5,692 bases of DNA, from NCBI GenBank assembly GCA_028699715.1, contig JAQVUC010000085.1, positions 1-5,692 of the forward strand, read 5' to 3'. Positions 1 to 5,210 of this stretch are shown here, one piece after another. The stretch comes from Anaerolineaceae bacterium (GTDB taxonomy: Bacteria > Chloroflexota > Anaerolineae > Anaerolineales > Anaerolineaceae). The position numbers were made by a program, and so were the translations under genes. The first letter of the stretch is position 1, and the number at the start of each line of letters is the position of its first letter. The notes beneath the pieces were generated by a model, which was not told the DNA's origin, ran no database searches, and saw only the letters and a list, made by a program, of their open reading frames with translations.

Positions 1-603
1 ACCTTTGAGACACCAGCGTTTCTCAATGGCCGGGCCGGATGCCAGCCCTTCAAAACAAGCCCCATGGAAAGGACAACTGCCGGGGAAGGGATCCTGCTCA
101 GGGTCGCGCGCCAGCATGATGTGCCCCATTTCGGGATGCAAAAAGCCGTGCACCAACTTGCCCTCGGCGATCACGCCCGCGCCGATGCCGGTGCCAATAG
201 TGAAATAAACCAGATTTTGCAAGCCTTTGCCCGCTCCCCAGAGGGACTCAGCCAAAACCGCGCCGTTGACATCGGTGTCAAAAGCGATGGGAAAGTCGAA
301 GCTTTGCTTGAAAAAGCCGACCACATCCGCGCCGGTCCAGCCCGGTTTGGGGGTGGCGAGAATGTGCCCGAAGCCTGGTGAAGTGGGGCGGGGATCCAGC
401 GGACCGAAACAGGCGATGCCAAGAGACTTGATCTCGCCAAGCGCCTTTTGCTGTTGGAAGAAATCGGCACAGGCGGCAAGCGTTTCTGCAGGTTCGGTGG
501 TGGGAATGCGGGCTTCAGCCAGGATGTGATTGTTTTCGTCCGCGACCGCGCAGACAAACTTGGTACCCCCACCTTCGATTCCGGCAAATAGAGTTTGAGA
601 CAT
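1..603 (-). CDS. ROK-family sugar kinase (fructokinase/glucokinase-like), C-terminus cut by window edge
   Basis: This encodes a cytoplasmic ATP-dependent hexose kinase. The frame is open from the ATG at 603 to the window edge, giving 201 residues of a family usually about 290-320 long, so only the C-terminal third is missing. The N-terminus MSQTLFAGIEGGGTKFVCAV carries the phosphate-binding loop (GGGTK, residues 11-15). The sugar-binding/catalytic segment is DTDVNGA (109-115), with D111 the expected catalytic base. A second nucleotide-binding glycine motif GTGIG lies at 137-141. HPEMGH (156-161) followed by CPFHGAC (177-183) forms the H-x15-C-x2-H-x2-C zinc site of the ROK group, and GLASGPAIEKRW follows at 186-197. 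This arrangement, including ATPKPGW (83-89), resembles Bacillus YdhR/GmuE-type fructokinases, so fructose or a related hexose is likely. Glucose cannot be excluded. A GGAGGT site precedes the start. It is probably co-directional with the upstream trehalose synthase, so a role in phosphorylating the hexose released from an imported disaccharide is inferred. Confidence 0.93.
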   Translation of the reverse strand, partial: MSQTLFAGIEGGGTKFVCAVADENNHILAEARIPTTEPAETLAACADFFQQQKALGEIKSLGIACFGPLDPRPTSPGFGHILATPKPGWTGADVVGFFKQSFDFPIAFDTDVNGAVLAESLWGAGKGLQNLVYFTIGTGIGAGVIAEGKLVHGFLHPEMGHIMLARDPEQDPFPGSCPFHGACFEGLASGPAIEKRWCLKG

Positions 604-608
604 CAGCG

Positions 609-614
609 ACCTCC
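609..614 (-). promoter_or_regulatory. Ribosome binding site of the ROK kinase
   Basis: On the minus strand GGAGGT lies 5 bases before the ATG at 603. This near-perfect Shine-Dalgarno match fixes the kinase start, which also places the glycine loop at the usual distance from the N-terminus. Confidence 0.8.
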
Positions 615-714
615 AAAATTGAAAAATAAGTGCGTGGTAAAGAATGAATAGCGGTTAAAGTACCAGGAGAGGAATGCTTCTGCGCTGCCCAGATTGGGGC
701 GGGGGCGCGGGGGT

Positions 715-936
715 TCAGCGGACATAAATCCTGCTGTGAAAGGAGCGGGAAGAGCTGTCAGGCAAGGCTGGTTCCTTGCTTGCAGGCTTTGCTTGCGCGT
801 AGCCATTTGTTCTAATGCGAGCTGGGGATGGTGGAGTGGGGGGCTCGGAGGAAAGATGCTTAGCACTCCGCTCAGCCAGGTCAACCTCAGCAATGAAGCG
901 TGTTTTGTGCAGGAATTGGTATGAATAGTGTTCCAT
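715..936 (-). CDS. Possible small protein, 73 residues, unrecognised
   Basis: I do not recognise this frame. Support for it is positional. The ATG at 936 lies only 22 bases after the trehalose synthase stop and is preceded by GGAGG with a 4-base spacer. The first part, MEHYSYQFLHKTRFIAEVDL followed by AERSAKHL, looks like ordinary protein with mixed charged and hydrophobic residues. From about residue 30 it turns into a Pro/Ser-rich, low-complexity tail (EPPTPPSPAR and onward) ending in RIYVR. No signal peptide, membrane segment or known motif is visible. The change in character midway could mean a genuine small protein, a gene broken by a frameshift in the GC-rich stretch, or chance. The kinase start lies 112 bases beyond its stop. 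A second small frame (ATG at 725, 40 residues) overlaps its end. Confidence 0.35.
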   Translation of the reverse strand: MEHYSYQFLHKTRFIAEVDLAERSAKHLSSEPPTPPSPARIRTNGYAQAKPASKEPALPDSSSRSFHSRIYVR

Positions 937-958
937 GCTTCCTCCAGTTTGAATACTT

Positions 959-2650
959 CTATTGTTTATCTGACCCCAGGCAACCGGGTTGGGGGGCGTT
1001 GGGGCCGGTGGGTACGTTGGGCAGGTCCGGGCCGATGGGTTTCAGCCAGACAAAAGCGTAAGGGGCTAAAGTGTAATCGCCCGGCAGGACGGTATCGCCG
1101 GTGAGTAGATAGGTAAAGGCGGCGGCAGTCTCAGGGATCCAGCCCTTGGCGGGCTGGTCAGTGAGGTTGTTGAGCACCACCACGCGTTCTCCCTGCCATT
1201 TGCGCTGATAAGCAGCGACTTTGTTCTCATCAAAACTGAAAAGTTTCCAGGTGAAATCACCCCAACCAAAGAGGGGATAGTTTTTGCGGACGGCGATCAT
1301 ATGGCGCAGTTGATTGAGCAGCGAATGGGGATCAGGATCCTGATTGGCGACGTTCACTTGCGCGTAGCCATAAAGGGGGTCGTCGATGACAGGCGCGTAA
1401 AGCTTGTCAGCCGGAGCGCTTGAGAAGCCGGCGTTGGCTGAGTCATCCCACTGCATGGGGGTACGCAGACCGTTGCGATCAAAGAGGTCAATGTTGTCGC
1501 CCATGCCGATTTCATCGCCATAATACAGGAAGGGCGACCCGACCATGGTCAGCAGCATGGAGTGCAGCAGCAAAATTTTGCGCGGGTCGTTGTCCACCAG
1601 GGGAGCCAGGCGCCGGCGAATGCCCAGGTTGATGCGCTGTTTGGGGTCGGGGGAGTAGGTTTCCCACATCCACTGGCGCTCTTCGGGTGTGACCATCTCC
1701 AAAGTCAGTTCGTCGTGGCAGCGCAGGAAACTGCCCCACTGGCAAAGCTCTGGCAGGGCGGGGGTGCGCGCCAGAATCTCTTCGATGGGCGTGCGGTCGC
1801 CTTTGGCCAGTGCCATGAAGAGGCGCGGCATGAGCGGGAAATGGAAATTCATGTGCATTTCGTCGCCTTCGCCGAAGTATTCGATCACATCCTCCGGCCA
1901 TTGGTTGGCTTCGCTCAGGAGGAGCGTATTGGGGCTGTATTCATCGACAAACTTGCGCATACGTTTTAGAAATTGGTGAGTTTCGGGCAGGTTCTCGGAG
2001 TTGGTGCCTTCGCGCTCGAACAAGTAAGGCGGGGCGTCCACACGCAGTCCATCCGCACCCTGATCGATCCAGAATTTGACCACGTCCAGCATGGCCTGCT
2101 CAACTTCAGGGTTGTCATAATTCAGATCGGGTTGGGTAGAGTAAAAGCGGTGCCAGAAATATTGACCGCGCAGAGGGTCAAAAGTCCAGTTGGACGTTTC
2201 AGAATCGGTAAAGATGATGCGGGCATCCTGGTATTTTTGATCGGTATCCGACCAGACGTACCAGTCGCGGTATTTTTGGTGCTCAGGATGATTGGGATCG
2301 CGCGAGGCCTGGAACCAGGTATGTTGGTCAGAAGTATGATTGGGGATAATTTCAACAATGATGCGCAGCCCGCGGGCGTGAGCCTGGGCGATAAGGTTTT
2401 GAAAATCTTCCATGCTGCCGTAGGCCGGGAAAATGTCACAAAAATCGCTGACGTCGTAGCCGTCGTCGCGCAGGGGAGAGGGCATGATCGGCAGCATCCA
2501 GATGGCGTCCACCCCCAGGCTTTTGATGTAATCCAGTTTGCTGGTCAGCCCGGGAAGATCGCCCCAGCCATCGCTGTCGGAGTCTTTATAGGCGCGCACA
2601 TTCAACTCCATGAAAACGGCTTCCTTGTACCAGGTGGTTTTTTGTGTCAT
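959..2650 (-). CDS. treS: Trehalose synthase-like GH13 enzyme (maltose alpha-D-glucosyltransferase type)
   Basis: This is a cytoplasmic retaining GH13 enzyme, expected to interconvert maltose and trehalose. With the ATG at 2650 it is 563 residues, the usual size of an unfused TreS without the maltokinase domain. The N-terminus (WYKEAVFMELNVRAYKDSD) and LPIMPSPLRDDGYDVSDF (residues 53-70) are typical of GH13_16. Region I is EIIPNHTSDQH (100-110). Region II is GLRVDAPPYLFEREGTNSEN (201-220), with nucleophile D205 and the TreS-type PYL-EREGT-ENLPETH signature. Region III is LLSEANQWPEDV (244-255), with acid/base E247. Region IV is LRCHDELTLEMV (309-320), with D313 as transition-state stabiliser. 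YYGDEIGMGDN (376-386) and GLRTPMQW (394-401) follow, then a C-terminal beta domain and a Pro/Gly-rich tail (about 540-563). Two normally conserved residues differ: E100 replaces the usual Asp and C311 the usual Asn. Oligo-1,6-glucosidase-type activity is less likely because of the TreS signature. It follows the transporter genes in the same direction after a hairpin and a structured leader. Confidence 0.88.
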   Translation of the reverse strand: MTQKTTWYKEAVFMELNVRAYKDSDSDGWGDLPGLTSKLDYIKSLGVDAIWMLPIMPSPLRDDGYDVSDFCDIFPAYGSMEDFQNLIAQAHARGLRIIVEIIPNHTSDQHTWFQASRDPNHPEHQKYRDWYVWSDTDQKYQDARIIFTDSETSNWTFDPLRGQYFWHRFYSTQPDLNYDNPEVEQAMLDVVKFWIDQGADGLRVDAPPYLFEREGTNSENLPETHQFLKRMRKFVDEYSPNTLLLSEANQWPEDVIEYFGEGDEMHMNFHFPLMPRLFMALAKGDRTPIEEILARTPALPELCQWGSFLRCHDELTLEMVTPEERQWMWETYSPDPKQRINLGIRRRLAPLVDNDPRKILLLHSMLLTMVGSPFLYYGDEIGMGDNIDLFDRNGLRTPMQWDDSANAGFSSAPADKLYAPVIDDPLYGYAQVNVANQDPDPHSLLNQLRHMIAVRKNYPLFGWGDFTWKLFSFDENKVAAYQRKWQGERVVVLNNLTDQPAKGWIPETAAAFTYLLTGDTVLPGDYTLAPYAFVWLKPIGPDLPNVPTGPNAPQPGCLGSDKQ

Positions 2651-2656
2651 GTCTTT

Positions 2657-2660
2657 CTCC
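2657..2660 (-). promoter_or_regulatory. Ribosome binding site deciding the trehalose synthase start
   Basis: GGAG (within CGGAGAAAGAC) lies 6 bases before the ATG at 2650. This start gives the family-typical N-terminus MTQKTTWYKEAV. The same frame stays open upstream, with an ATG at 2701 and a TTG at 2713. Those would add 17 or 21 residues without family resemblance (NALLKLRNEPGNSEKD) and fall inside a structured repeat, so the ATG at 2650 is preferred. Confidence 0.72.
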
Positions 2661-2688
2661 GAATTTCCAGGTTCATTTCTTAGCTTAA

Positions 2689-2741
2689 GGAGGGCGTTCA
2701 TCTCCCTCCGCAAACAGCCGCATCACCCTACCCAGCGGCTG
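2689..2741 (-). repeat. Structured leader repeat, copy B (promoter-distal, nearer to treS)
   Basis: This is the second copy, in transcription order, of a tandem element. The conserved core at 2699-2725 matches 2772-2798 in 25 of 27 bases. Stem-loop 1 pairs CAGCCGC with GCGGCTG (2735-2741 with 2715-2721, 7 pairs, 13-base loop). Stem-loop 2 pairs GGAGGG with CCCTCC (2704-2709 with 2689-2694, 6 G-C-rich pairs, loop AGATGAACG). Both stems are perfect. The end lies 28 bases before the GGAG of the treS ribosome binding site. An alternative reading is a 12-codon open frame, MRLFAEGDERPP, at 2685-2723. Confidence 0.65.
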
Positions 2742-2760
2742 GAGGCAGGCTCCAATTCTA

Positions 2761-2817
2761 CGAAAGAGGTCCATCTCCCTTCGCAAACAGTCGCATCAGC
2801 CAGAAGAGTTCCGACTG
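2761..2817 (-). repeat. Structured leader repeat, copy A (promoter-proximal)
   Basis: This is the first copy of the tandem element. Stem-loop 1 pairs CAGTCG with CGACTG (2812-2817 with 2788-2793, loop 18 bases). Stem-loop 2 pairs GAAGGG with TCTTTC (2777-2782 with 2762-2767, including two G-T pairs), and 2783-2761 can add one more pair; its loop is AGATGGACC. Relative to copy B, T-A in stem 1 becomes C-G and A-T in stem 2 becomes G-C, while both wobble pairs become G-C. Both copies have TGATG before the 3' arm of stem 1 and a short TTT-containing linker between the two stems. It begins 25 bases after the terminator-like hairpin. An alternative reading is a 12-codon open frame, MRLFAKGDGPLS, at 2758-2796. 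Confidence 0.65.
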
Positions 2818-2842
2818 AGACAAAGTTGTTTTGTTAAATAAC

Positions 2843-2868
2843 CACGCTGGTTCAAAAGAACCAGCGTG
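2843..2868 (-). terminator. Probable intrinsic terminator or attenuator of the transporter operon
   Basis: This is a perfect 11-bp inverted repeat, CACGCTGGTTC and GAACCAGCGTG, with a four-base loop (TTTT on the transcribed strand). It starts 12 bases after the stop codon of the second permease. Downstream on the minus strand comes GTTATTTAAC, only moderately T-rich, so termination may be partial and allow read-through into treS. On the plus strand the hairpin has no T tract, so it is oriented for minus-strand transcription. Confidence 0.75.
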
Positions 2869-2879
2869 ATAATAAAAGT

Positions 2880-3983
2880 TTAGCCTTTGACCGAACCGGC
2901 CATCATGCCGCGCACAAAGTAGCGCTGCAATCCAAGGAAGACCAGCAAGGGCAGGATCATGCTAATGAAAGCTGCCGAGGTCATCAGGTGCCAGTCCTGT
3001 CCTTTTTCTCCAACCAACCGAGCGACCGCAATGGTGACCGTCTGGTTTTTCTCGCCCAAAAAGACCAGGGCGACCAGATAGTCATTCCAGAGCCAGAGGA
3101 ACTGGAAGATGGCAAAAGATGCCAGAGCGGGAACAGACAGCGGCAGGATCAGTTTGGTGAAGATGGTGAAGTTGGATGCGCCATCGATGTAAGATGACTC
3201 CAACAATTCACGCGGGATAGTACCAATATAGTTGAAGAGCAGGTAGGTGGCCAACGGCAGACCAAAGCCGGTGTGCGCCAACCAGATGCCCAGGAAGGTA
3301 CCGTTGAGCCCCATGTTGACATAGTCCTTGAGGACCGGAACCAGGGCAATTTGCAAAGGTACCACCAACAAGGCCACAATAACGGTGAAGACAATATTGC
3401 GTCCGGGAAATTCCAACCAGGCGAAGCCGAAGGCAGCGAAGGCCGCGATCAGGATCGGGATGATGGTGCCCGGGATGGTAACTGCCAGTGAGTTGAGGAA
3501 GGCGCCGCCCAGGTTATTACCAGTGCGGGTGATGGTCTGACCTTCAGCGTTTTTGTAGCTGATGGTCTTACCACCCAACACATCCGAGTAGTTCTTGGTG
3601 GTCAGATTTGTTGCAAAACCGACCCAACGGTTCTCGGAAACGATGGCAGTACGAGTGCGTTTGTTGCCATACCAGCTGATCAGGCGGCCGTCATCCAATT
3701 CAACCGTGTTGCGGAACTCTTCGAAGGTGGCAGTTTTACCCAATATTTCGAATTCACCATCAAGGTCCACGGATTCCGGCAGGACGATACGATCAACTTC
3801 CACATTCTCTTTGTGGGGGAAAACCTGCCACCATCCGCTGCGGAAGATGTCTTCACTGGGGCGGAATGAGGTGATCAGGATGCCGAAAATTGGAATCAAC
3901 CAGATGATACAAATGATGATCAGCACAAAATTGTTCCAAAAAGCGGACTTTTGCTTGGCGGTTTTTAAGGTTTTCTTAGCCAT
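2880..3983 (-). CDS. Sugar ABC transporter permease, AglG/MalG-like
   Basis: This is an inner-membrane permease of a CUT1-type (carbohydrate uptake) ABC importer, 367 residues. The first membrane segment is about 18-39. It is followed by SFRPSEDIFRSGWWQVFPHK (39-58) and a long extracytoplasmic stretch up to about residue 160. This large insert after the first helix is typical of AglG-type alpha-glucoside permeases and absent from short MalG proteins. Five further hydrophobic segments follow, about 162-190, 195-217, 228-250, 283-305 and 335-352. The cytoplasmic loop that contacts the ATPase is ESSYIDGASNFTIF (262-275) with prolines at 281 and 285; the consensus EAA is ESS here, but the D267-G268 core is kept. 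The C-terminus YFVRGMMAGSVKG is typical of the family. The ATG at 3983 shares one base with the stop of the first permease gene (TGATG), suggesting translational coupling. AAGGGGG at 3989-3995 serves as ribosome binding site. Substrate by family is an alpha-glucoside; the exact sugar cannot be read from sequence. Confidence 0.93.
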   Translation of the reverse strand: MAKKTLKTAKQKSAFWNNFVLIIICIIWLIPIFGILITSFRPSEDIFRSGWWQVFPHKENVEVDRIVLPESVDLDGEFEILGKTATFEEFRNTVELDDGRLISWYGNKRTRTAIVSENRWVGFATNLTTKNYSDVLGGKTISYKNAEGQTITRTGNNLGGAFLNSLAVTIPGTIIPILIAAFAAFGFAWLEFPGRNIVFTVIVALLVVPLQIALVPVLKDYVNMGLNGTFLGIWLAHTGFGLPLATYLLFNYIGTIPRELLESSYIDGASNFTIFTKLILPLSVPALASFAIFQFLWLWNDYLVALVFLGEKNQTVTIAVARLVGEKGQDWHLMTSAAFISMILPLLVFLGLQRYFVRGMMAGSVKG

Positions 3984-5125
3984 CAGAACCCCCTTCTTGC
4001 TTGATTGTATTGGCGAACATTGTTGAAAATAATCGGGGTGACCAGCAGCAAGAGCACAATAGCGATGGCCGAAGCTCTGCCCGCGTCAGTATAAGTAAAA
4101 CTTTGCAGGTAAAACTCGTTGGCAATCACGTTGGTGCCGTTATTACCGCCAGTCATCACCCGGACGATATCAAAAGTTTTCAGGCTGAAGATGACGATGG
4201 TGGTGGTCACTGTCAGCAGAGTTCCTTTGATATAGGGCACAATAACTGAGAAAAAGGTTTTGATCTCGGTGGCACCGTCGATGCGCGCGGCTTCCAATAG
4301 TTCAGCCGGCACGCCTTTGATAGCGCTGGAGAGAATCACCATAGCGTAGCCCGTTTGCAGCCAGATCATGATGACGATCAGTAAGAAGTTGTTCCATGGT
4401 GGAAGGTTCAGCCACGGTTGCGGCGTGCCTCCCAGGGCGGTGACGAGTGCGTTCAACAAACCAATCTCCTGAATGCCCACGCCAGTGCCTTTATAGGTAT
4501 AGATAAACTTCCAGATAACACCCGCTCCAACGAAAGAGATAGCCATGGGTGTGAAAATGATCGATTTATAGATCACTTCGGCTCTAGTGCGGTCTGCCAG
4601 GGTTGCGATCAGCAAACCCAGCCCAACGCTGAAGGCCGTGCCAAAAATCAGCCACAACAGGTTGTTGCGGAAAGTTTCAAGCATGCGCGGATCAGTGAAA
4701 GCGAATTTGTAATTATCAAAACCGACCCACTCTGTGCCCAGGTAGTTGCGGAAACTGGCGATCAAGGAGCGAAAAACCGGGATTGCCAGGAACCAGGCCA
4801 TAATTGCTACAGCCGGACCAACAAAAACAAAGGGCTGCAGCACTCTTGAAACCCGTTTGGGCAGTTTCATCACAAGCCAGTTGGTGACCACGTAGAGCAA
4901 GGCGACGCCGCCAACTCCCCACACGATCGCGACTAAAACTTGAACGATTTGGGGAGCGTTGGCTCTTTGAAGAAATAAATATCCCTGCCACAAAACCAAA
5001 AAGGTCAGCACAGGGACGAAAATGGATACCAGAATTTGACCCAGGGTGGTGCCAAACCACGCCAGGATTTTGTTGATCGTATTATTGCCATTTGGTGTTG
5101 GCGATTTAGCTTCTACTACACTCAT
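3983..5125 (-). CDS. Sugar ABC transporter permease, AglF/MalF-like
   Basis: This is an inner-membrane permease that should pair with the AglG-like subunit, 380 residues. A hydrophilic N-terminus of about 28 residues is followed by two extra membrane segments (about 31-52 and 60-85), in the manner of MalF. The core begins near 98-118 (FVFVGPAVAIMAWFLAIPVF). Further hydrophobic segments lie near 155-175, 186-206, 247-268, 302-320 and 350-368. The ATPase-contact loop is a full consensus EAA motif: EAARIDGATEIKTFF from residue 278, with D283-G284 and P297. The short loop FRNYLGTEWVGFDNYKFAF (125-143) is typical of this family before the third core segment. The ATG at 5125 has a strong ribosome binding site. 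Binding protein, AglF-like and AglG-like genes in this order are the usual arrangement for alpha-glucoside importers. No ATPase gene is present in the window. Confidence 0.94.
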   Translation of the reverse strand: MSVVEAKSPTPNGNNTINKILAWFGTTLGQILVSIFVPVLTFLVLWQGYLFLQRANAPQIVQVLVAIVWGVGGVALLYVVTNWLVMKLPKRVSRVLQPFVFVGPAVAIMAWFLAIPVFRSLIASFRNYLGTEWVGFDNYKFAFTDPRMLETFRNNLLWLIFGTAFSVGLGLLIATLADRTRAEVIYKSIIFTPMAISFVGAGVIWKFIYTYKGTGVGIQEIGLLNALVTALGGTPQPWLNLPPWNNFLLIVIMIWLQTGYAMVILSSAIKGVPAELLEAARIDGATEIKTFFSVIVPYIKGTLLTVTTTIVIFSLKTFDIVRVMTGGNNGTNVIANEFYLQSFTYTDAGRASAIAIVLLLLVTPIIFNNVRQYNQARRGF

Positions 5126-5131
5126 CCAGTC

Positions 5132-5137
5132 ACCTCC
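5132..5137 (-). promoter_or_regulatory. Ribosome binding site of the first permease gene
   Basis: GGAGGT, within TGAGGAGGTGACTGG, lies 6 bases before the ATG at 5125. This is a strong Shine-Dalgarno match and supports independent translation initiation downstream of the intercistronic stem-loop. Confidence 0.8.
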
Positions 5138-5160
5138 TCAGCTGCTTGGAGTCCTTGGTT

Positions 5161-5187
5161 TGGAGAGCAGGTCTGACCTGCTCTCCA
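5161..5187 (-). promoter_or_regulatory. Intercistronic stem-loop between binding-protein and permease genes
   Basis: This is a perfect 12-bp inverted repeat, TGGAGAGCAGGT and ACCTGCTCTCCA, with a 3-base loop. It begins 23 bases after the stop codon of the binding-protein gene and ends 35 bases before the permease ATG. No T tract follows on either strand, so it is not a standard intrinsic terminator. In other CUT1 operons, for example malE-malF of E. coli, hairpins at this place protect the upstream binding-protein mRNA and lower permease output. The same role is inferred here. A palindromic operator is a less likely alternative. Confidence 0.7.
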
Positions 5188-5210
5188 GTCTTTATACTAA
5201 GAGGCTTTCC

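Larger units (their letters stand above)
604..958. other. 355-base interval between trehalose synthase and ROK kinase
   Basis: No large gene is seen here. The interval contains a possible 73-codon gene (715-936, minus) and a small hairpin at 760-781 (AGGCAAGG, loop CTGGTT, CCTTGCTT, one G-T pair) with no T tract on either side. It also has G-rich runs on the plus strand at 696-713 and 824-850. A minus-strand frame ending at 603 overlaps the kinase start as TGATG; from its ATG at 725 it would give 40 residues, but nothing in it is recognisable. I see no convincing sigma-70 promoter and no convincing intrinsic terminator, so kinase transcription may come by read-through from the synthase gene. 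Confidence 0.6.

Noticed and set aside
171..587. Open frame of 138 codons on the minus strand
   Set aside because: It overlaps the ROK kinase in another frame; the kinase frame has all expected motifs and a good ribosome binding site.
760..781. Hairpin AGGCAAGG/CCTTGCTT as a terminator after the synthase
   Set aside because: The stem is short with one wobble pair, and no T tract follows on either strand.
603..893. Open frame of 96 codons starting with TTG on the minus strand
   Set aside because: It has no ribosome binding site at the TTG and unremarkable composition; only its last 40 codons from the ATG at 725 are kept as a weak possibility in the findings.
1973..2683. Long open frame of 236 codons on the plus strand
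   Set aside because: It lies wholly antisense to the trehalose synthase, whose frame carries clear GH13 motifs, and its translation shows no family features.
2651..2713. Longer N-terminus for trehalose synthase, from ATG at 2701 or TTG at 2713
   Set aside because: The extra residues do not look like the family, the initiation sites lie inside a stable hairpin, and the ATG at 2650 has its own ribosome binding site.
2699..2798. CRISPR-like repeat pair
   Set aside because: There are only two copies with one 46-base spacer, imperfect identity, and changes that follow stem pairing; no cas genes are seen.
2772..2798. LacI-type operator within the leader repeats
   Set aside because: No symmetric operator with a central CG could be found in the conserved core; the symmetry present fits stem-loops instead.
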